Source: Paenibacillus sp. FSL R5-0345
GTDB lineage: Bacteria > Bacillota > Bacilli > Paenibacillales > Paenibacillaceae
Assembly: GCF_000758585.1 (NCBI RefSeq)
Contig: NZ_CP009281.1
Location: 4,588,001 to 4,652,000 of the forward strand
DNA length: 64,000 bases
Reading direction: 5' to 3'
The notes under the pieces were generated by a model. That model saw only the letters and a program-made list of their open reading frames with translations. It was not told the origin of the DNA and searched no databases. The position numbers were made by a program, and so were the translations under genes. Positions 9,000-17,571 of the stretch are shown piece by piece (the first letter of the stretch is position 1; every line of letters begins with the position of its first letter).

Positions 9000-9344
9000 T
9001 TAATGATAACCATCAGAGGGATAAATCACAAGTTCATTCCATGGAAAAAATGCTCCTGGGCAGTATTTATTGTGGGGTTCGATGATTAAAGGGGAGATTT
9101 GGTAGCGCTCTACCAATTCTAGAATGAGTTTACCCGTTGCAAATAGCTGTTCCTTCCTGCCAGATAATGGAGGAATTCCATCTTCCCTGCTGAAATCACC
9201 TTCCAAGCAGATGTGAATATACTCCGGATCGGTCAGTAGCGGTGCCGCGTAAATGGCTCCGTCCACTCCAACCCAGAAATCAAAACCTTTGCCGTTAATG
9301 GAAGTACAGCGAGACTGGTGCAGAATAAAACCTTTATAAATCAT
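9000..9344 (-). CDS. Reduced Amidase_2/PGRP-fold protein
   Basis: 114 residues. The C-terminal half (H-I-C-L-E-G-D-F, then E-L-V-E-R-Y-Q-I-S-P, then H-N-K-Y-C-P-G-A-F-F-P-W) closely follows the end of the N-acetylmuramoyl-L-alanine amidase (Amidase_2) domain. His9, His91 and Cys95 match in order the zinc ligands of T7 lysozyme (His17, His122, Cys130), but the loop between the second His and the Cys is shortened and the central part of the domain is much reduced. No signal peptide is visible. Start chosen at the ATG nine bases after GGGAGG rather than an upstream ATG. Located between rluB and spmB, where B. subtilis has no such gene. Enzyme activity is uncertain. Confidence 0.6.
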   Translation of the reverse strand: MIYKGFILHQSRCTSINGKGFDFWVGVDGAIYAAPLLTDPEYIHICLEGDFSREDGIPPLSGRKEQLFATGKLILELVERYQISPLIIEPHNKYCPGAFFPWNELVIYPSDGYH

Positions 9345-9410
9345 AGCGGATTGCCTCCCTCCACATTGCTGAATTAGCATATGTCGAGGAAGGATAGGGG
9401 GTGACGCCGC

Positions 9411-9944
9411 CTACCCAAAAAGCAGGAGACAGACCGCGATCGCTGCAACGAAGCCAACGACATCGGAGAATAGACCTACCTTAAGTGCGTAGCGGCCGTT
9501 ACGCACGCCTACGGCGCCAAAATAAACTGTTAATACATAGAGTGTTGTATCCGTACTGCCCTGTATGGTAGAGGCAATCATGCCGATTAGAGAATCTGGA
9601 CCATGAACGCGAATCAGATCTGTGGTATAAGCTAGCGAGCCTGTCCCTGTGAGGGGCCGCAGAAGGCCAAGTGGCAGTACTTCTGGAGGGACGCCAAGCC
9701 CTTGCAGAGCAGGAGATATAAATCCCATGAGGAAGTCGAGTGCACCCGATGCACGAAAAACACTGATCGCTACAAGCATCCCCACGAGATGGGGAATAAT
9801 CGCGATTGCCGTACCAAACCCATCCTTTGCCCCTTCAACAAACGACTCATACACTGGGACTTTACGCGTATAAGCATAGAGCGGGATGAACGTAATCATG
9901 ACCGGAATCGCCCATGCCGATATGAGACTGATTAACTGGTACAA
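9411..9944 (-). CDS. spmB: Spore maturation protein B
   Basis: 177-residue integral membrane protein of the nucleoside-recognition (Gate) family. Motifs seen are K-V-P-V-Y-E-S-F-V-E-G-A-K-D-G near the start and G-S-T-D-T-T-L-Y-V-L-T-V-Y-F-G-A-V-G in the last third. In B. subtilis SpmA and SpmB are needed for normal spore core dehydration. It starts with TTG after GGGTGAG; the nearest ATG is out of frame. The gene follows spmA by seven bases and belongs to the dacB-spmA-spmB transcript. Confidence 0.93.
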   Translation of the reverse strand: MYQLISLISAWAIPVMITFIPLYAYTRKVPVYESFVEGAKDGFGTAIAIIPHLVGMLVAISVFRASGALDFLMGFISPALQGLGVPPEVLPLGLLRPLTGTGSLAYTTDLIRVHGPDSLIGMIASTIQGSTDTTLYVLTVYFGAVGVRNGRYALKVGLFSDVVGFVAAIAVCLLLFG

Positions 9945-9951
9945 GTCATGC

Positions 9952-10617
9952 TCACCCTTTCAAAGAAGAATTAGGCAGCGACGTCTTCGCCAATGAGGCA
10001 GAACCAGACTTTGCTGATGGCGGCTTTGGAGGTTTGCGCAGCAATGTCATCCTTCGGAAGAATCGGTCAGCCGCTATCGCCGCAAGGGTCGCCACAGCTG
10101 TTGCGGCGAGGGTCGTGCCTACTATTCCAGCAGGATCTGCCGAATTGTAATTCAATCGAATCGCAATTAATGTCGCGGGAATAAGCGTAATGCTTGCCGT
10201 GTTAAGCGCAAGCAAGGTACACATAGCTGGCGTTGCCGTATCTTTATCAGGATTGAGCTTCTGTAACTCCTGCATCGCCTTGATCCCCATAGGTGTAGCC
10301 GCATTGCCTAGTCCAAGCAAGTTAGCGCTCATGTTGGAGAGGATATAACCGATCGCAGGATGACCCTTCGGCACATCTGGAAAGAGGAAGGATACAATTG
10401 GACCAAGTATCTTGGCTATTTTTTTAAGCAAACCAGCATCCTCTGCGATCCGCATAATTCCAAGCCAGAATACAAGCACACTTATTAAACCGAAGCTTAC
10501 TGTAACCCCACTCTTAGCTCCGTCGAATACGGCGGCTGTAAATTCATCCATTCTGCCGTTAACGGCGGCGAACAGAAAACCGATGATGATCATTCCTAGC
10601 CAAATCCCGTTAATCAT
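9952..10617 (-). CDS. spmA: Spore maturation protein A
   Basis: 221-residue membrane protein of the same Gate-domain family as SpmB, with helices from the N terminus and the conserved segment N-L-L-G-L-G-N-A-A-T-P-M-G. It acts in spore core dehydration together with SpmB. GAGGGAGG precedes the ATG. The C-terminal tail (about 30 residues, rich in Pro, Lys, Ser) is polar and extends past the last helix. Confidence 0.93.
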   Translation of the reverse strand: MINGIWLGMIIIGFLFAAVNGRMDEFTAAVFDGAKSGVTVSFGLISVLVFWLGIMRIAEDAGLLKKIAKILGPIVSFLFPDVPKGHPAIGYILSNMSANLLGLGNAATPMGIKAMQELQKLNPDKDTATPAMCTLLALNTASITLIPATLIAIRLNYNSADPAGIVGTTLAATAVATLAAIAADRFFRRMTLLRKPPKPPSAKSGSASLAKTSLPNSSLKG

Positions 10618-10653
10618 GGATACGCCTCCCTCTTCATTATTCAGCCTATCTGC

Positions 10654-11853
10654 TTACTTGGAGCTTTCCCCCAATTTAAATAACGCCTTCAGTGCACTTC
10701 CTAAAGCCTGAAACCAATTATTCGCAGGATAAGTGTGTGCTTGAGTTGCACTATATTTTTTAGTATAAGCGGATTCCTCAGGTGGTAAGGACTCTCGTGT
10801 ATAGACCGGAACCCGGCCTATTTCTTTGTCCCCTAGATTTAGAACGAGAACCCCTTGCAGTCCAAAGTTTGATCTTACAGTTTTAGCTGATGCTGCTGGC
10901 ATCTGATTTAGGACAAGTTTGGTGGTCACTCTATCCTGTTCGCCTTGGCCGAGAGGATAGGAAAATTTTTTTGCTGTCACGAAGTCATAACCGCTTACGG
11001 GATCCTCACGTTCGATCAATGTCCTTAGCGGATAGTGATTAAACCCGAAGTTTAGTAGTGAAGCATGATCATTCCAGTCGTCGCCATCATTTATAGTCAC
11101 TGCGACAAGCTGCTGACCGTTTCTAGTCGCCGAGCTGACAAGGCAGCGTAGCGCTTTTTTGGTATACCCTGTCTTTACACCGTCCGCTCCCTCATATAAA
11201 TACAGCATTTTATTCTTGTTTCTCCATTTGTAATCCCATTTCTCATTTGGATTGTCTGCAGTTTTCTCCTGCGTCTTCACTATTTGCTTAAATACAGGAT
11301 TATGAAGAGCATAAGCCGTCAGAACGGCTAAGTCGTTAGCACTCGAATAATGGCCTTCAGCATCAAGACCATGCGGATTAGCAAAATGAGTATTTTTCAA
11401 TCCTAGCTCTTCAGCCTTATTGTTCATCAGGTATACAAACCCTTCTTCAGATCCGCCAATATGTTCAGCAATCGCTGTTGCCGCATCATTCCCTGAGCGC
11501 AGCATTAGACCATACAACATATTTTCCAGCGTCATCTCTTCTCCTTGCTGTAAATAAATTGAGGAGCCTTCTTTGGCGAAGGCATTTTTGCCAACTTTGA
11601 CTTTGGATGCTAAATCGCCATTCTCAATAGCGACGAGGGCGGTCATTATTTTAGTCAGGCTGGCAATAAGCATAGGCTCATCTCCTCGACTGCTATACAG
11701 AATACGCCCGGATTCCACATCAATCAGCGCTGCTGCCCTTGCATGCGTAGATATGGAGCTGTTCTCCGCATGGATCAAGGTTAGCGGTGTCAGAAGAAAC
11801 AACACAATGCTCAGTAATAAGGCGATTGGAAATTTACGGGTTATTGTCTTCAT
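10654..11853 (-). CDS. dacB: Sporulation D-alanyl-D-alanine carboxypeptidase (PBP5*-type)
   Basis: Serine carboxypeptidase that trims D-Ala from peptidoglycan stem peptides; in B. subtilis DacB reduces cross-linking of the spore cortex. The 399 residues show a signal peptide (about 1-29), the S-L-T-K box with Ser65 and Lys68, the S-G-N box near residue 119 and K-T-G near 222, followed by a PBP5-type C-terminal beta domain and an amphipathic tail. Position directly upstream of spmA-spmB favours dacB over dacF. A sigma-E-like promoter lies about 65-90 bases upstream. Confidence 0.9.
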   Translation of the reverse strand: MKTITRKFPIALLLSIVLFLLTPLTLIHAENSSISTHARAAALIDVESGRILYSSRGDEPMLIASLTKIMTALVAIENGDLASKVKVGKNAFAKEGSSIYLQQGEEMTLENMLYGLMLRSGNDAATAIAEHIGGSEEGFVYLMNNKAEELGLKNTHFANPHGLDAEGHYSSANDLAVLTAYALHNPVFKQIVKTQEKTADNPNEKWDYKWRNKNKMLYLYEGADGVKTGYTKKALRCLVSSATRNGQQLVAVTINDGDDWNDHASLLNFGFNHYPLRTLIEREDPVSGYDFVTAKKFSYPLGQGEQDRVTTKLVLNQMPAASAKTVRSNFGLQGVLVLNLGDKEIGRVPVYTRESLPPEESAYTKKYSATQAHTYPANNWFQALGSALKALFKLGESSK

Positions 11854-11917
11854 ATTTATCCTCCGGATTCTTATCGGTTCTTAAGTAAAGTCATTCATTT
11901 CATGCTTATGTTGTACA

Positions 11918-11944
11918 AGTGTATGCGGACCAGCCTTAGGGTAT
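11918..11944 (-). promoter_or_regulatory. Putative sigma-E promoter of dacB-spmA-spmB
   Basis: Minus-strand -10 CATACACT fits the sigma-E consensus CATACAMT exactly; an ATA core in GACATACC lies 16 bases upstream, as expected for the -35. B. subtilis dacB is known to be sigma-E dependent. The -35 match is only partial. Confidence 0.5.
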
Positions 11945-11956
11945 GTCCTCTCCACA

Positions 11957-11993
11957 CAAAAAGGGACACCGCCTGATGTAAGGCGATATCCCC
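11957..11993 (-). terminator. Terminator after ytfJ
   Basis: Minus-strand hairpin GGGATATCGCCT TACATC AGGCGGTGTCCC followed by TTTTTGTG, about 30 bases after the ytfJ stop and just upstream of the dacB promoter. Confidence 0.8.
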
Positions 11994-12019
11994 GAGGCTA
12001 TTTGAACAATTATGTGTAC

Positions 12020-12526
12020 CTAATGTGTTGAAGATTGGGATGTACTTGGATCGGGTTTAGCAGGTGCTTGTGATGCTTGCGCTTGTGGTGCTTGTGTAGC
12101 AGTTGACCCAGCTTGACCTGAAGAACTGCTGCTGCTTTGGAACATGGTCTGGATTTTGTCGATGAGCCCAGGCGTGGCATCGATAATTTTTTCGAACAAA
12201 TGCGTTTGATTGTCGAGTGGCACAATGTTTACCCCATCCTTACCAACCACTAGAAAAGCAATTGGTCTGATGGAGACACCGCCCCCACTACCGCCACCAA
12301 AAGGAAGCATTTTGACACCGCCTTGGGAGCTGGATCCACTTATAGAATCCTCTACTCGATAATCACTACCCCCTGCAGCAAATCCAAAGGCCACTTTACT
12401 AATCGGGAGAATAATACTACCGTCAGGTGTTTGTACCGGATCTCCAACAATCGTATTAACATCTACCATACCCTTGATATTTTCCATCGCTGTTTGCATT
12501 AGGCCCTGAATAGGATGGTCGCTCAT
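12020..12526 (-). CDS. ytfJ: YtfJ/GerW family spore protein
   Basis: 168 residues with the YtfJ (GerW) pattern: N-terminal H-P-I-Q-G-L-M-Q-T-A-M-E-N-I-K, then G-D-P-V-Q-T-P-D-G, I-P-I-S-K-V-A-F-G-F-A-A-G-G, a glycine-rich turn and F-L-V-V-G-K-D-G-V. The last 30 residues are a Ser/Ala/Gln/Pro tail of low complexity. In B. subtilis ytfJ is expressed in the forespore and GerW is needed for germination in some Bacillus species. It follows the DUF2953 gene by 84 bases. Confidence 0.88.
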   Translation of the reverse strand: MSDHPIQGLMQTAMENIKGMVDVNTIVGDPVQTPDGSIILPISKVAFGFAAGGSDYRVEDSISGSSSQGGVKMLPFGGGSGGGVSIRPIAFLVVGKDGVNIVPLDNQTHLFEKIIDATPGLIDKIQTMFQSSSSSSGQAGSTATQAPQAQASQAPAKPDPSTSQSSTH

Positions 12527-12610
12527 ATTGTTTCCTCCTTTGATTGAGTACGATTTCTCATGCTTCTACAGCGCTTATCATCCCCACATCCACACATTTG
12601 TATGTAACTT

Positions 12611-13324
12611 TCATTCTAAACTTTGCCCATGAGGCTCCCTGCGCATCCGTTTTAGTAACTTTCTCCATTTACTGATTCCCCCTGTCTCTCTCAAGACACG
12701 GAGAAGGAGCTTCATTGATGCGTATACGGCATAGGAAACGGACATTTTACCCTCACATACGAACTCCATTGAAAAAGAATGCTCATCTTGAAAAACAGGC
12801 TTCACAAACACTCGTGGATTGTATTTCAATTTAACCCACTGCGAAATAAATCCAACGATGCTCCACTTCAATCCCCATACGGCCCCTGATACTATGGCAG
12901 TGTCAGCTGCATCACCAAGTGAGAAATCCGTGGACCAGTCGAGCTTTGATATTTTGACATGAGATACAGTTTCCTTAAACCATTTTTTCAATCCGCGTGT
13001 AGACTTCACAGCTAGTTGTATATTGTCCCGCCAGTGCTCAAATCTTTTTTTATCGAATTGTTCTTCCTTTACAGTATCAACACCTGTAGTCGCGGATCCC
13101 GTCTCTTTAAACTTCCCGATCACACCTTGCTCCAATCCTTTAAAGACCAATCGGGGCAGTTCATAGTGGAGTTTGATTAGACCAAAAAGAGTCTTAACAT
13201 CTAACTCGAGCAGATCATTTTTGTCATGTTTATAGCACCGGATGCGGAAATCGATAGATGAAGACAGAACCAGGATCATTGCCAACACCAGCAATCCGAG
13301 GGGAATTCCAAGCCATAACGTCAC
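12611..13324 (-). CDS. ytfI: DUF2953 membrane protein (YtfI)
   Basis: 237 residues with an N-terminal hydrophobic helix (3-22) and a soluble part containing the DUF2953 features F-G-L-I-K-L-H-Y and F-S-L-G-D-A-A-D-T-A-I-V-S-G-A-V-W-G. Function unknown. It sits immediately upstream of ytfJ as in B. subtilis, and a forespore-type promoter precedes it. The start is a GTG with GGAGG upstream. Confidence 0.85.
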   Translation of the reverse strand: MTLWLGIPLGLLVLAMILVLSSSIDFRIRCYKHDKNDLLELDVKTLFGLIKLHYELPRLVFKGLEQGVIGKFKETGSATTGVDTVKEEQFDKKRFEHWRDNIQLAVKSTRGLKKWFKETVSHVKISKLDWSTDFSLGDAADTAIVSGAVWGLKWSIVGFISQWVKLKYNPRVFVKPVFQDEHSFSMEFVCEGKMSVSYAVYASMKLLLRVLRETGGISKWRKLLKRMRREPHGQSLE

Positions 13325-13366
13325 GTATTTACCTCCAAGAAACCGAAATAATGGGAACCTTTGGTT

Positions 13367-13396
13367 TAGTATGGCAATTTAAGCTGGAAAAAATTC
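13367..13396 (-). promoter_or_regulatory. Putative sigma-F/sigma-G promoter of ytfI-ytfJ
   Basis: Minus strand GAATT, 18-base spacer, CATACTA. The -10 matches the sigma-G consensus CATnHTA perfectly and the -35 matches gHATR in four of five bases. B. subtilis ytfIJ is forespore-expressed, in agreement. Confidence 0.6.
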
Positions 13397-13423
13397 GGGG
13401 TTTGGATAAAAAAGTGCCTCTTC

Positions 13424-13474
13424 AAAAAAATAGGGACAGCCCATAAACCATATGAATGGTTTATGGGCTGTCCC
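13424..13474 (-). terminator. Terminator after scpB
   Basis: Very stable minus-strand hairpin with an 18-bp stem starting GGGACAGCCCATAAACCA, followed by TATTTTTTTG; closes the scpA-scpB transcript. Confidence 0.9.
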
Positions 13475-13507
13475 AGCAATATAAATAATTGCGGAATTAC
13501 AAAAAAA

Positions 13508-14110
13508 CTAAGGTTCCTCTATATCCTCGAACGTCATTTGAGTATCCAGCTTATTGAACAATAGCTGCGTTTCCTCTTCCAAATTATCCGTGGATTCGAA
13601 GTTTGATGGTTCTGGCAATTCATTCAGACTTGCAAGGCCAAAACTTTCCAAGAATGATTTAGTCGTGCCATACAAGATTGGACGTCCTACAGCTTCCGCA
13701 CGACCTACCTCATGGATCAAATCCTTATTATTCAGCGTATGAATTGCACGTTCAGATTTCACACCTCGAATTTCTTCGATCTCCACCCGTGTAATCGGCT
13801 GACGATAAGCCACAATCGCCAATGTCTCTAATGCGGCTTGAGACAACGTGGATCTAGATGGGGAATAAGCCAAACGCTCAAAATAATGGGCATGTTCAGG
13901 CAATGTAGCCAGCCGGTAATTCCCGGCAATTTGGACTACCTGTAACCCCCGCTCCTGAGTCACATAATCCTCTTTCAGTTCTTCTAATGCTCCAGCCGCA
14001 AGCTCTGGCCGCTGCTCCGTAATCTCGGCGACTTGCCGTACGGAGATTCCTTCATCACCTGATAGAAACAACAGGCCTTCAATAATCGATTTCAGCGTTT
14101 TGTAATCCAT
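13508..14110 (-). CDS. scpB: Segregation and condensation protein B
   Basis: Winged-helix kleisin-interacting subunit of the SMC-ScpAB condensin complex. 200 residues with E-G-L-L-F-L-S-G-D-E-G near the start, the conserved L-S-Q-A-A-L-E-T-L-A-I-V-A-Y-R-Q-P-I-T-R-V-E-I-E segment in the middle and G-R-P-I-L-Y-G-T-T towards the end. It overlaps scpA by 32 bases, with its ribosome-binding site GGAGGAG inside scpA. Confidence 0.95.
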   Translation of the reverse strand: MDYKTLKSIIEGLLFLSGDEGISVRQVAEITEQRPELAAGALEELKEDYVTQERGLQVVQIAGNYRLATLPEHAHYFERLAYSPSRSTLSQAALETLAIVAYRQPITRVEIEEIRGVKSERAIHTLNNKDLIHEVGRAEAVGRPILYGTTKSFLESFGLASLNELPEPSNFESTDNLEEETQLLFNKLDTQMTFEDIEEP

Positions 14111-14870
14111 TGAAGTGTTCTCCTCCTCTCCACTCCATTACGATGTCTTCAAACAATTTCTCTTGGTAGCAAAAAATCGCCTTCATTTTCATTAGTTCCA
14201 GAATCGCAAGAAAAGTAACTACGATTTCGTGTCGCGCCATTTCATCGTGAAGCAGTGCTGAGAAATGGAGCCTTCCGCCCTTTCCTCTGCGCTGCAGCGC
14301 ATCCGATACATCACGTATACGATCTTTTACCGATATTTCGTCCCGGGTGATCCGCTGGTAAGAAGACCTTCTTGCCGCCTTACTTAGTGCTTTACGGAAA
14401 GCAGCTATAAGGTCGGAAGTATGTAGTCCTTTTAGCGTATGGTCGATCTCTTCAGGCACGAATGGACCCAGATCCTCCGGTTCCTTCGTAAAAATCAAGC
14501 TCCGCTCGCTCTCCATATCCATTAAATGAACAGCAATACTCTTGAATTTACGATACTCAATCAGTCGCTGAACGAGCTCAGCTCGTGGATCAAATTCATC
14601 TTCCTCGTAATATTCAAAATCATCGATCTCAATGACCGGTGGTTTGGGCAGCAATAGCTTGCTCTTTATAGATAATAGGGTTGCAGCCATCACGAGAAAT
14701 TCACTCGTAATATCCAGTTCAAGCTCCTGCATACTTCGCAGGTATTCCATATACTGTTCGGTGATCTCGGCGACCGGAATGTCCTGGATGTCGATTTCCG
14801 CCTTATCAATTAAATGCAAAAGCAGATCCAGCGGACCTTCAAACGTTTCCAGCTTGTACAATACAGTCAC
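14079..14870 (-). CDS. scpA: Segregation and condensation protein A
   Basis: Kleisin subunit that bridges the SMC heads. From the GTG start the protein has 263 residues beginning with V-L-Y-K-L-E-T-F-E-G-P-L-D-L-L-L-H-L-I, the standard ScpA N terminus, and ending with the C-terminal winged helix. The GTG at 14870 has GGGAGG seven bases upstream. A longer in-frame start at 14948 is rejected, since it would place the rib-operon terminator hairpin inside the coding region and adds residues the family lacks. Confidence 0.94.
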   Translation of the reverse strand: MTVLYKLETFEGPLDLLLHLIDKAEIDIQDIPVAEITEQYMEYLRSMQELELDITSEFLVMAATLLSIKSKLLLPKPPVIEIDDFEYYEEDEFDPRAELVQRLIEYRKFKSIAVHLMDMESERSLIFTKEPEDLGPFVPEEIDHTLKGLHTSDLIAAFRKALSKAARRSSYQRITRDEISVKDRIRDVSDALQRRGKGGRLHFSALLHDEMARHEIVVTFLAILELMKMKAIFCYQEKLFEDIVMEWRGGEHFNGLQNAEIDY

Positions 14871-14885
14871 GAAGCATCCTCCCGC

Positions 14886-14921
14886 CAAAAAAAGTAAAGT
14901 GCAGCGCCCAAAGGACGCTAC
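14886..14921 (-). terminator. Terminator of the riboflavin operon
   Basis: Minus-strand stem GTAGCGTCC / GGGCGCTGC (with G-U pairs), loop TTT, followed by ACTTTACTTTTTTT. It ends the ribDEBAH transcript just before the scpA ribosome-binding site. Confidence 0.75.
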
Positions 14922-15004
14922 ACAAGTAGAAAGGGCTTTATAATCCATGCTTTCTTCTTATACTATAAATAAGCACGAATTCAACTGATTCGTCAATAGC
15001 TGTC

Positions 15005-15481
15005 TTACTTAAACAGTTTGTTAAGATTCGCCATTTCAATCGCAGCAGTCGCAGCATCCCAGCCTTTATTCCCTGCTTTAGTTCCTGAACGCTCAATGGC
15101 TTGTTCAATGTTTTCAGTAGTAACTACCCCGAAAATCGTCGGCACGCCGGTTTTAAGATTAATCGCGGCTACGCCTTTAGCGACTTCATTACATACATAA
15201 TCATAGTGCGTTGTAGAACCGCGGATAACGGTTCCTAAAGTGATTACAGCGTCGTACTTACCGCTTTCCGCCATTTTTTGAGCAATCAACGGAATTTCAA
15301 ACACACCTGGAACCCAAGCCACATCTACCTCATCATCACCAACACCGTGGCGTTTAAATGCATCTAGTGCACCGGATAAAAGCTTACTGGTAATAAATTC
15401 ATTAAAACGTCCTACTACGACTCCGTATTTTAACCCCTCAGAAACTAAATGTCCTTCTAAATATTTCGGCATATCAATCAT
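15005..15481 (-). CDS. ribH: 6,7-dimethyl-8-ribityllumazine synthase
   Basis: Condenses the ribityl pyrimidine with 3,4-dihydroxy-2-butanone 4-phosphate, the penultimate step of riboflavin synthesis; usually a 60-mer capsid. 158 residues with V-V-G-R-F-N-E-F-I-T-S-K-L-L, W-V-P-G-V-F-E-I-P, T-L-G-T-V-I-R-G-S-T-T-H-Y and the G-V-V-T-T-E-N-I-E-Q-A loop. Two ATGs (15481 and 15472) could both serve; comparison with B. subtilis favours neither strongly. Last gene of the operon. Confidence 0.96.
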   Translation of the reverse strand: MIDMPKYLEGHLVSEGLKYGVVVGRFNEFITSKLLSGALDAFKRHGVGDDEVDVAWVPGVFEIPLIAQKMAESGKYDAVITLGTVIRGSTTHYDYVCNEVAKGVAAINLKTGVPTIFGVVTTENIEQAIERSGTKAGNKGWDAATAAIEMANLNKLFK

Positions 15482-15508
15482 CTACCCTTCGTTTTTTATA
15501 ATGTATGG

Positions 15509-16762
15509 TTATACTTTCGAATCCTCATTTTGTTCAATGTCGTCAAAAGACAACAAGTGTCCAAGCTTCGCCTGCTTCGTATGGAGATAATTAGTATTAT
15601 CTTTATTCTCCGGCATTTGTATTGGCACGCGTTCAACAACTTCCAATCCATAGCCTTCCAATCCTTTGATCTTTCGAGGATTGTTCGTTAAGAGACGAAT
15701 TTGACTTATACCTAGATCCTTCAGAATTTGTGCTCCAATCCCGTAATCACGTAAATCTGCTGGAAAACCAAGCTTAAGATTCGCATCTACGGTATCTAGT
15801 CCTTCTTCTTGCAGCTTGTAGGCTTTAAGCTTATTAATAAGACCAATACCTCTACCTTCTTGGCGCATATAGAGCAATACCCCTCTACCGGCAGCTTCGA
15901 TCTGCCGAAGCGCTGCTTCAAATTGCGGACCGCAATCGCAGCGATGGGAGTGAAATACATCCCCCGTCAAGCATTCGGAATGTACACGTACTAACACTGG
16001 CTCATCCCCTGAAATATCGCCCTTCACCAATGCTACATGTTCTTTATCATCCACTTCATTTGTATAAGCAATGGTCTGAAACTCACCGAAATCGGTAGGC
16101 AGACGCACCGACACCTCGCGATTGACGAGCTGTTCCTTCTCATTCCGATAGTGAATGAGATCTTTGATGCTGATTAATTTAAGATCATGCTTCTTAGCAA
16201 TCTCAACTAGATCAGGCAACCGAGCCATCGAGCCATCTTCCTTGATGATTTCACAAATCACACTGGCTGAATATGCACCACACATACGGGCTAAATCAAC
16301 AGCAGCCTCTGTATGTCCGGAACGTCGCAAAACTCCGCCTTTTTTCGCAATCAGCGGGAACATATGGCCAGGTCTACGGAAATCAGACGGCTTCGCTTTA
16401 GGGTCAATCATGGCCTTTACAGTCAAGGATCTTTCCCCAGCAGAAATACCAGTAGTTGTATCGATATGGTCTACGGATACGGTAAACGCTGTGCCATGAT
16501 TATCTGTATTGTGGCTGACCATGGCCTGCAGTTCAAGTTCTTCCGCACGTTCTGCGGTAATTGGCATGCAGACCAAACCACGTCCCTCAGTGATCATAAA
16601 ATTGATGACTTCTGGTGTCGCCCGTTCAGCAAGAGCTATAAAATCCCCTTCATTCTCACGATCTTCATCATCCACTACGATGATGACTTTGCCGCGCATT
16701 AAATCATAAATAGCTTCTTCAATCGGGTCCAAGACACTTTCCTTCTTCGATTGTTCGCTCAT
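15509..16762 (-). CDS. ribBA: Bifunctional 3,4-dihydroxy-2-butanone-4-phosphate synthase / GTP cyclohydrolase II
   Basis: Feeds both branches of riboflavin synthesis. The N-terminal DHBP synthase domain (about 1-205) has D-D-E-D-R-E-N-E-G-D and R-R-P-G-H-M-F-P; the C-terminal GTP cyclohydrolase II (about 210-400) has the zinc cysteines in C-L-T-G-D-V-F-H-S-H-R-C-D-C-G-P and the R-Q-E-G-R-G-I-G-L motif. 417 residues is the usual length for the fused enzyme in Bacilli. 27 bases upstream of ribH. Confidence 0.97.
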   Translation of the reverse strand: MSEQSKKESVLDPIEEAIYDLMRGKVIIVVDDEDRENEGDFIALAERATPEVINFMITEGRGLVCMPITAERAEELELQAMVSHNTDNHGTAFTVSVDHIDTTTGISAGERSLTVKAMIDPKAKPSDFRRPGHMFPLIAKKGGVLRRSGHTEAAVDLARMCGAYSASVICEIIKEDGSMARLPDLVEIAKKHDLKLISIKDLIHYRNEKEQLVNREVSVRLPTDFGEFQTIAYTNEVDDKEHVALVKGDISGDEPVLVRVHSECLTGDVFHSHRCDCGPQFEAALRQIEAAGRGVLLYMRQEGRGIGLINKLKAYKLQEEGLDTVDANLKLGFPADLRDYGIGAQILKDLGISQIRLLTNNPRKIKGLEGYGLEVVERVPIQMPENKDNTNYLHTKQAKLGHLLSFDDIEQNEDSKV

Positions 16763-16824
16763 GATTCTATCCTCCTAATAGCTTTACGAAGGATTGTTTC
16801 CGTCCTCGTAAGCTTACTCTTTAT

Positions 16825-17493
16825 TTAAGCAAATCCGTTCGCAGCCAAGAAATCATGGCTAATCCCAGAGCTGCTGTCACTTTCTTCATCCTGTCCAGTC
16901 GAGCCATAATGCAGAAGATGATCGACATATTTACCAAGGACATCACACTCTATATTTACACTGTCTCCTGCCCGCTTGTAAGTTAACACAGTTTCCCCTA
17001 ACGTATGCGGAATAATGGATACAGTCAGCGATGAAGCCGTCGTCTTTACTACAGTTAAGCTAATGCCATCGATCGTGATCGACCCTTTAGGAATGATGTA
17101 TTTGAACAGTGATTTGCGATCTGGCGCGATCTCATATACTACTGCGTTTTGATCACGCTTCACACTTTTGATAACACCTGTGCCGTCCACATGACCCTGA
17201 ACAATATGCCCTCCAAATCGGCCTCCGGCTGCCATTGCTCGTTCCAGATTCATCCGACTGCCAGGACGCAGCTCCTTCAGGTTACTGTTTCGATAGGTCT
17301 GAGGCATGACATCCACTGTAAAATAGTTCTCGCCTAAAGTTGTCGCTGTAAGACAGACGCCATTAACCGATACACTGTCACCAATCTTCAGATCATCCAT
17401 GATGACCGAAGCGGCAATGTTCAGCACCATCATTTCTCCACCGGTGGAGACACTTCTCAAAGTGCCAACTTCTTCGACTAATCCAGTGAACAT
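16825..17493 (-). CDS. ribE: Riboflavin synthase alpha subunit
   Basis: Dismutation of two 6,7-dimethyl-8-ribityllumazines to riboflavin. 222 residues with the starting M-F-T-G-L-V-E-E-V-G and two lumazine-binding repeats, each with S-V-N-G-V-C-L-T or S-I-T-I-D-G-I-S-L-T, and G-H-I-V-Q-G-H-V-D-G-T-G. The final 20 residues are an acidic, serine-rich extension. Between ribD and ribBA in the usual order. Confidence 0.96.
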   Translation of the reverse strand: MFTGLVEEVGTLRSVSTGGEMMVLNIAASVIMDDLKIGDSVSVNGVCLTATTLGENYFTVDVMPQTYRNSNLKELRPGSRMNLERAMAAGGRFGGHIVQGHVDGTGVIKSVKRDQNAVVYEIAPDRKSLFKYIIPKGSITIDGISLTVVKTTASSLTVSIIPHTLGETVLTYKRAGDSVNIECDVLGKYVDHLLHYGSTGQDEESDSSSGISHDFLAANGFA

Positions 17494-17571
17494 GCTTTCC
17501 CTCCTAAAAGTTTTGTAAGCATTACTTTAAAGAAAACACTTCGTTCTTAACTTACATCGGAAGCATTCGCT

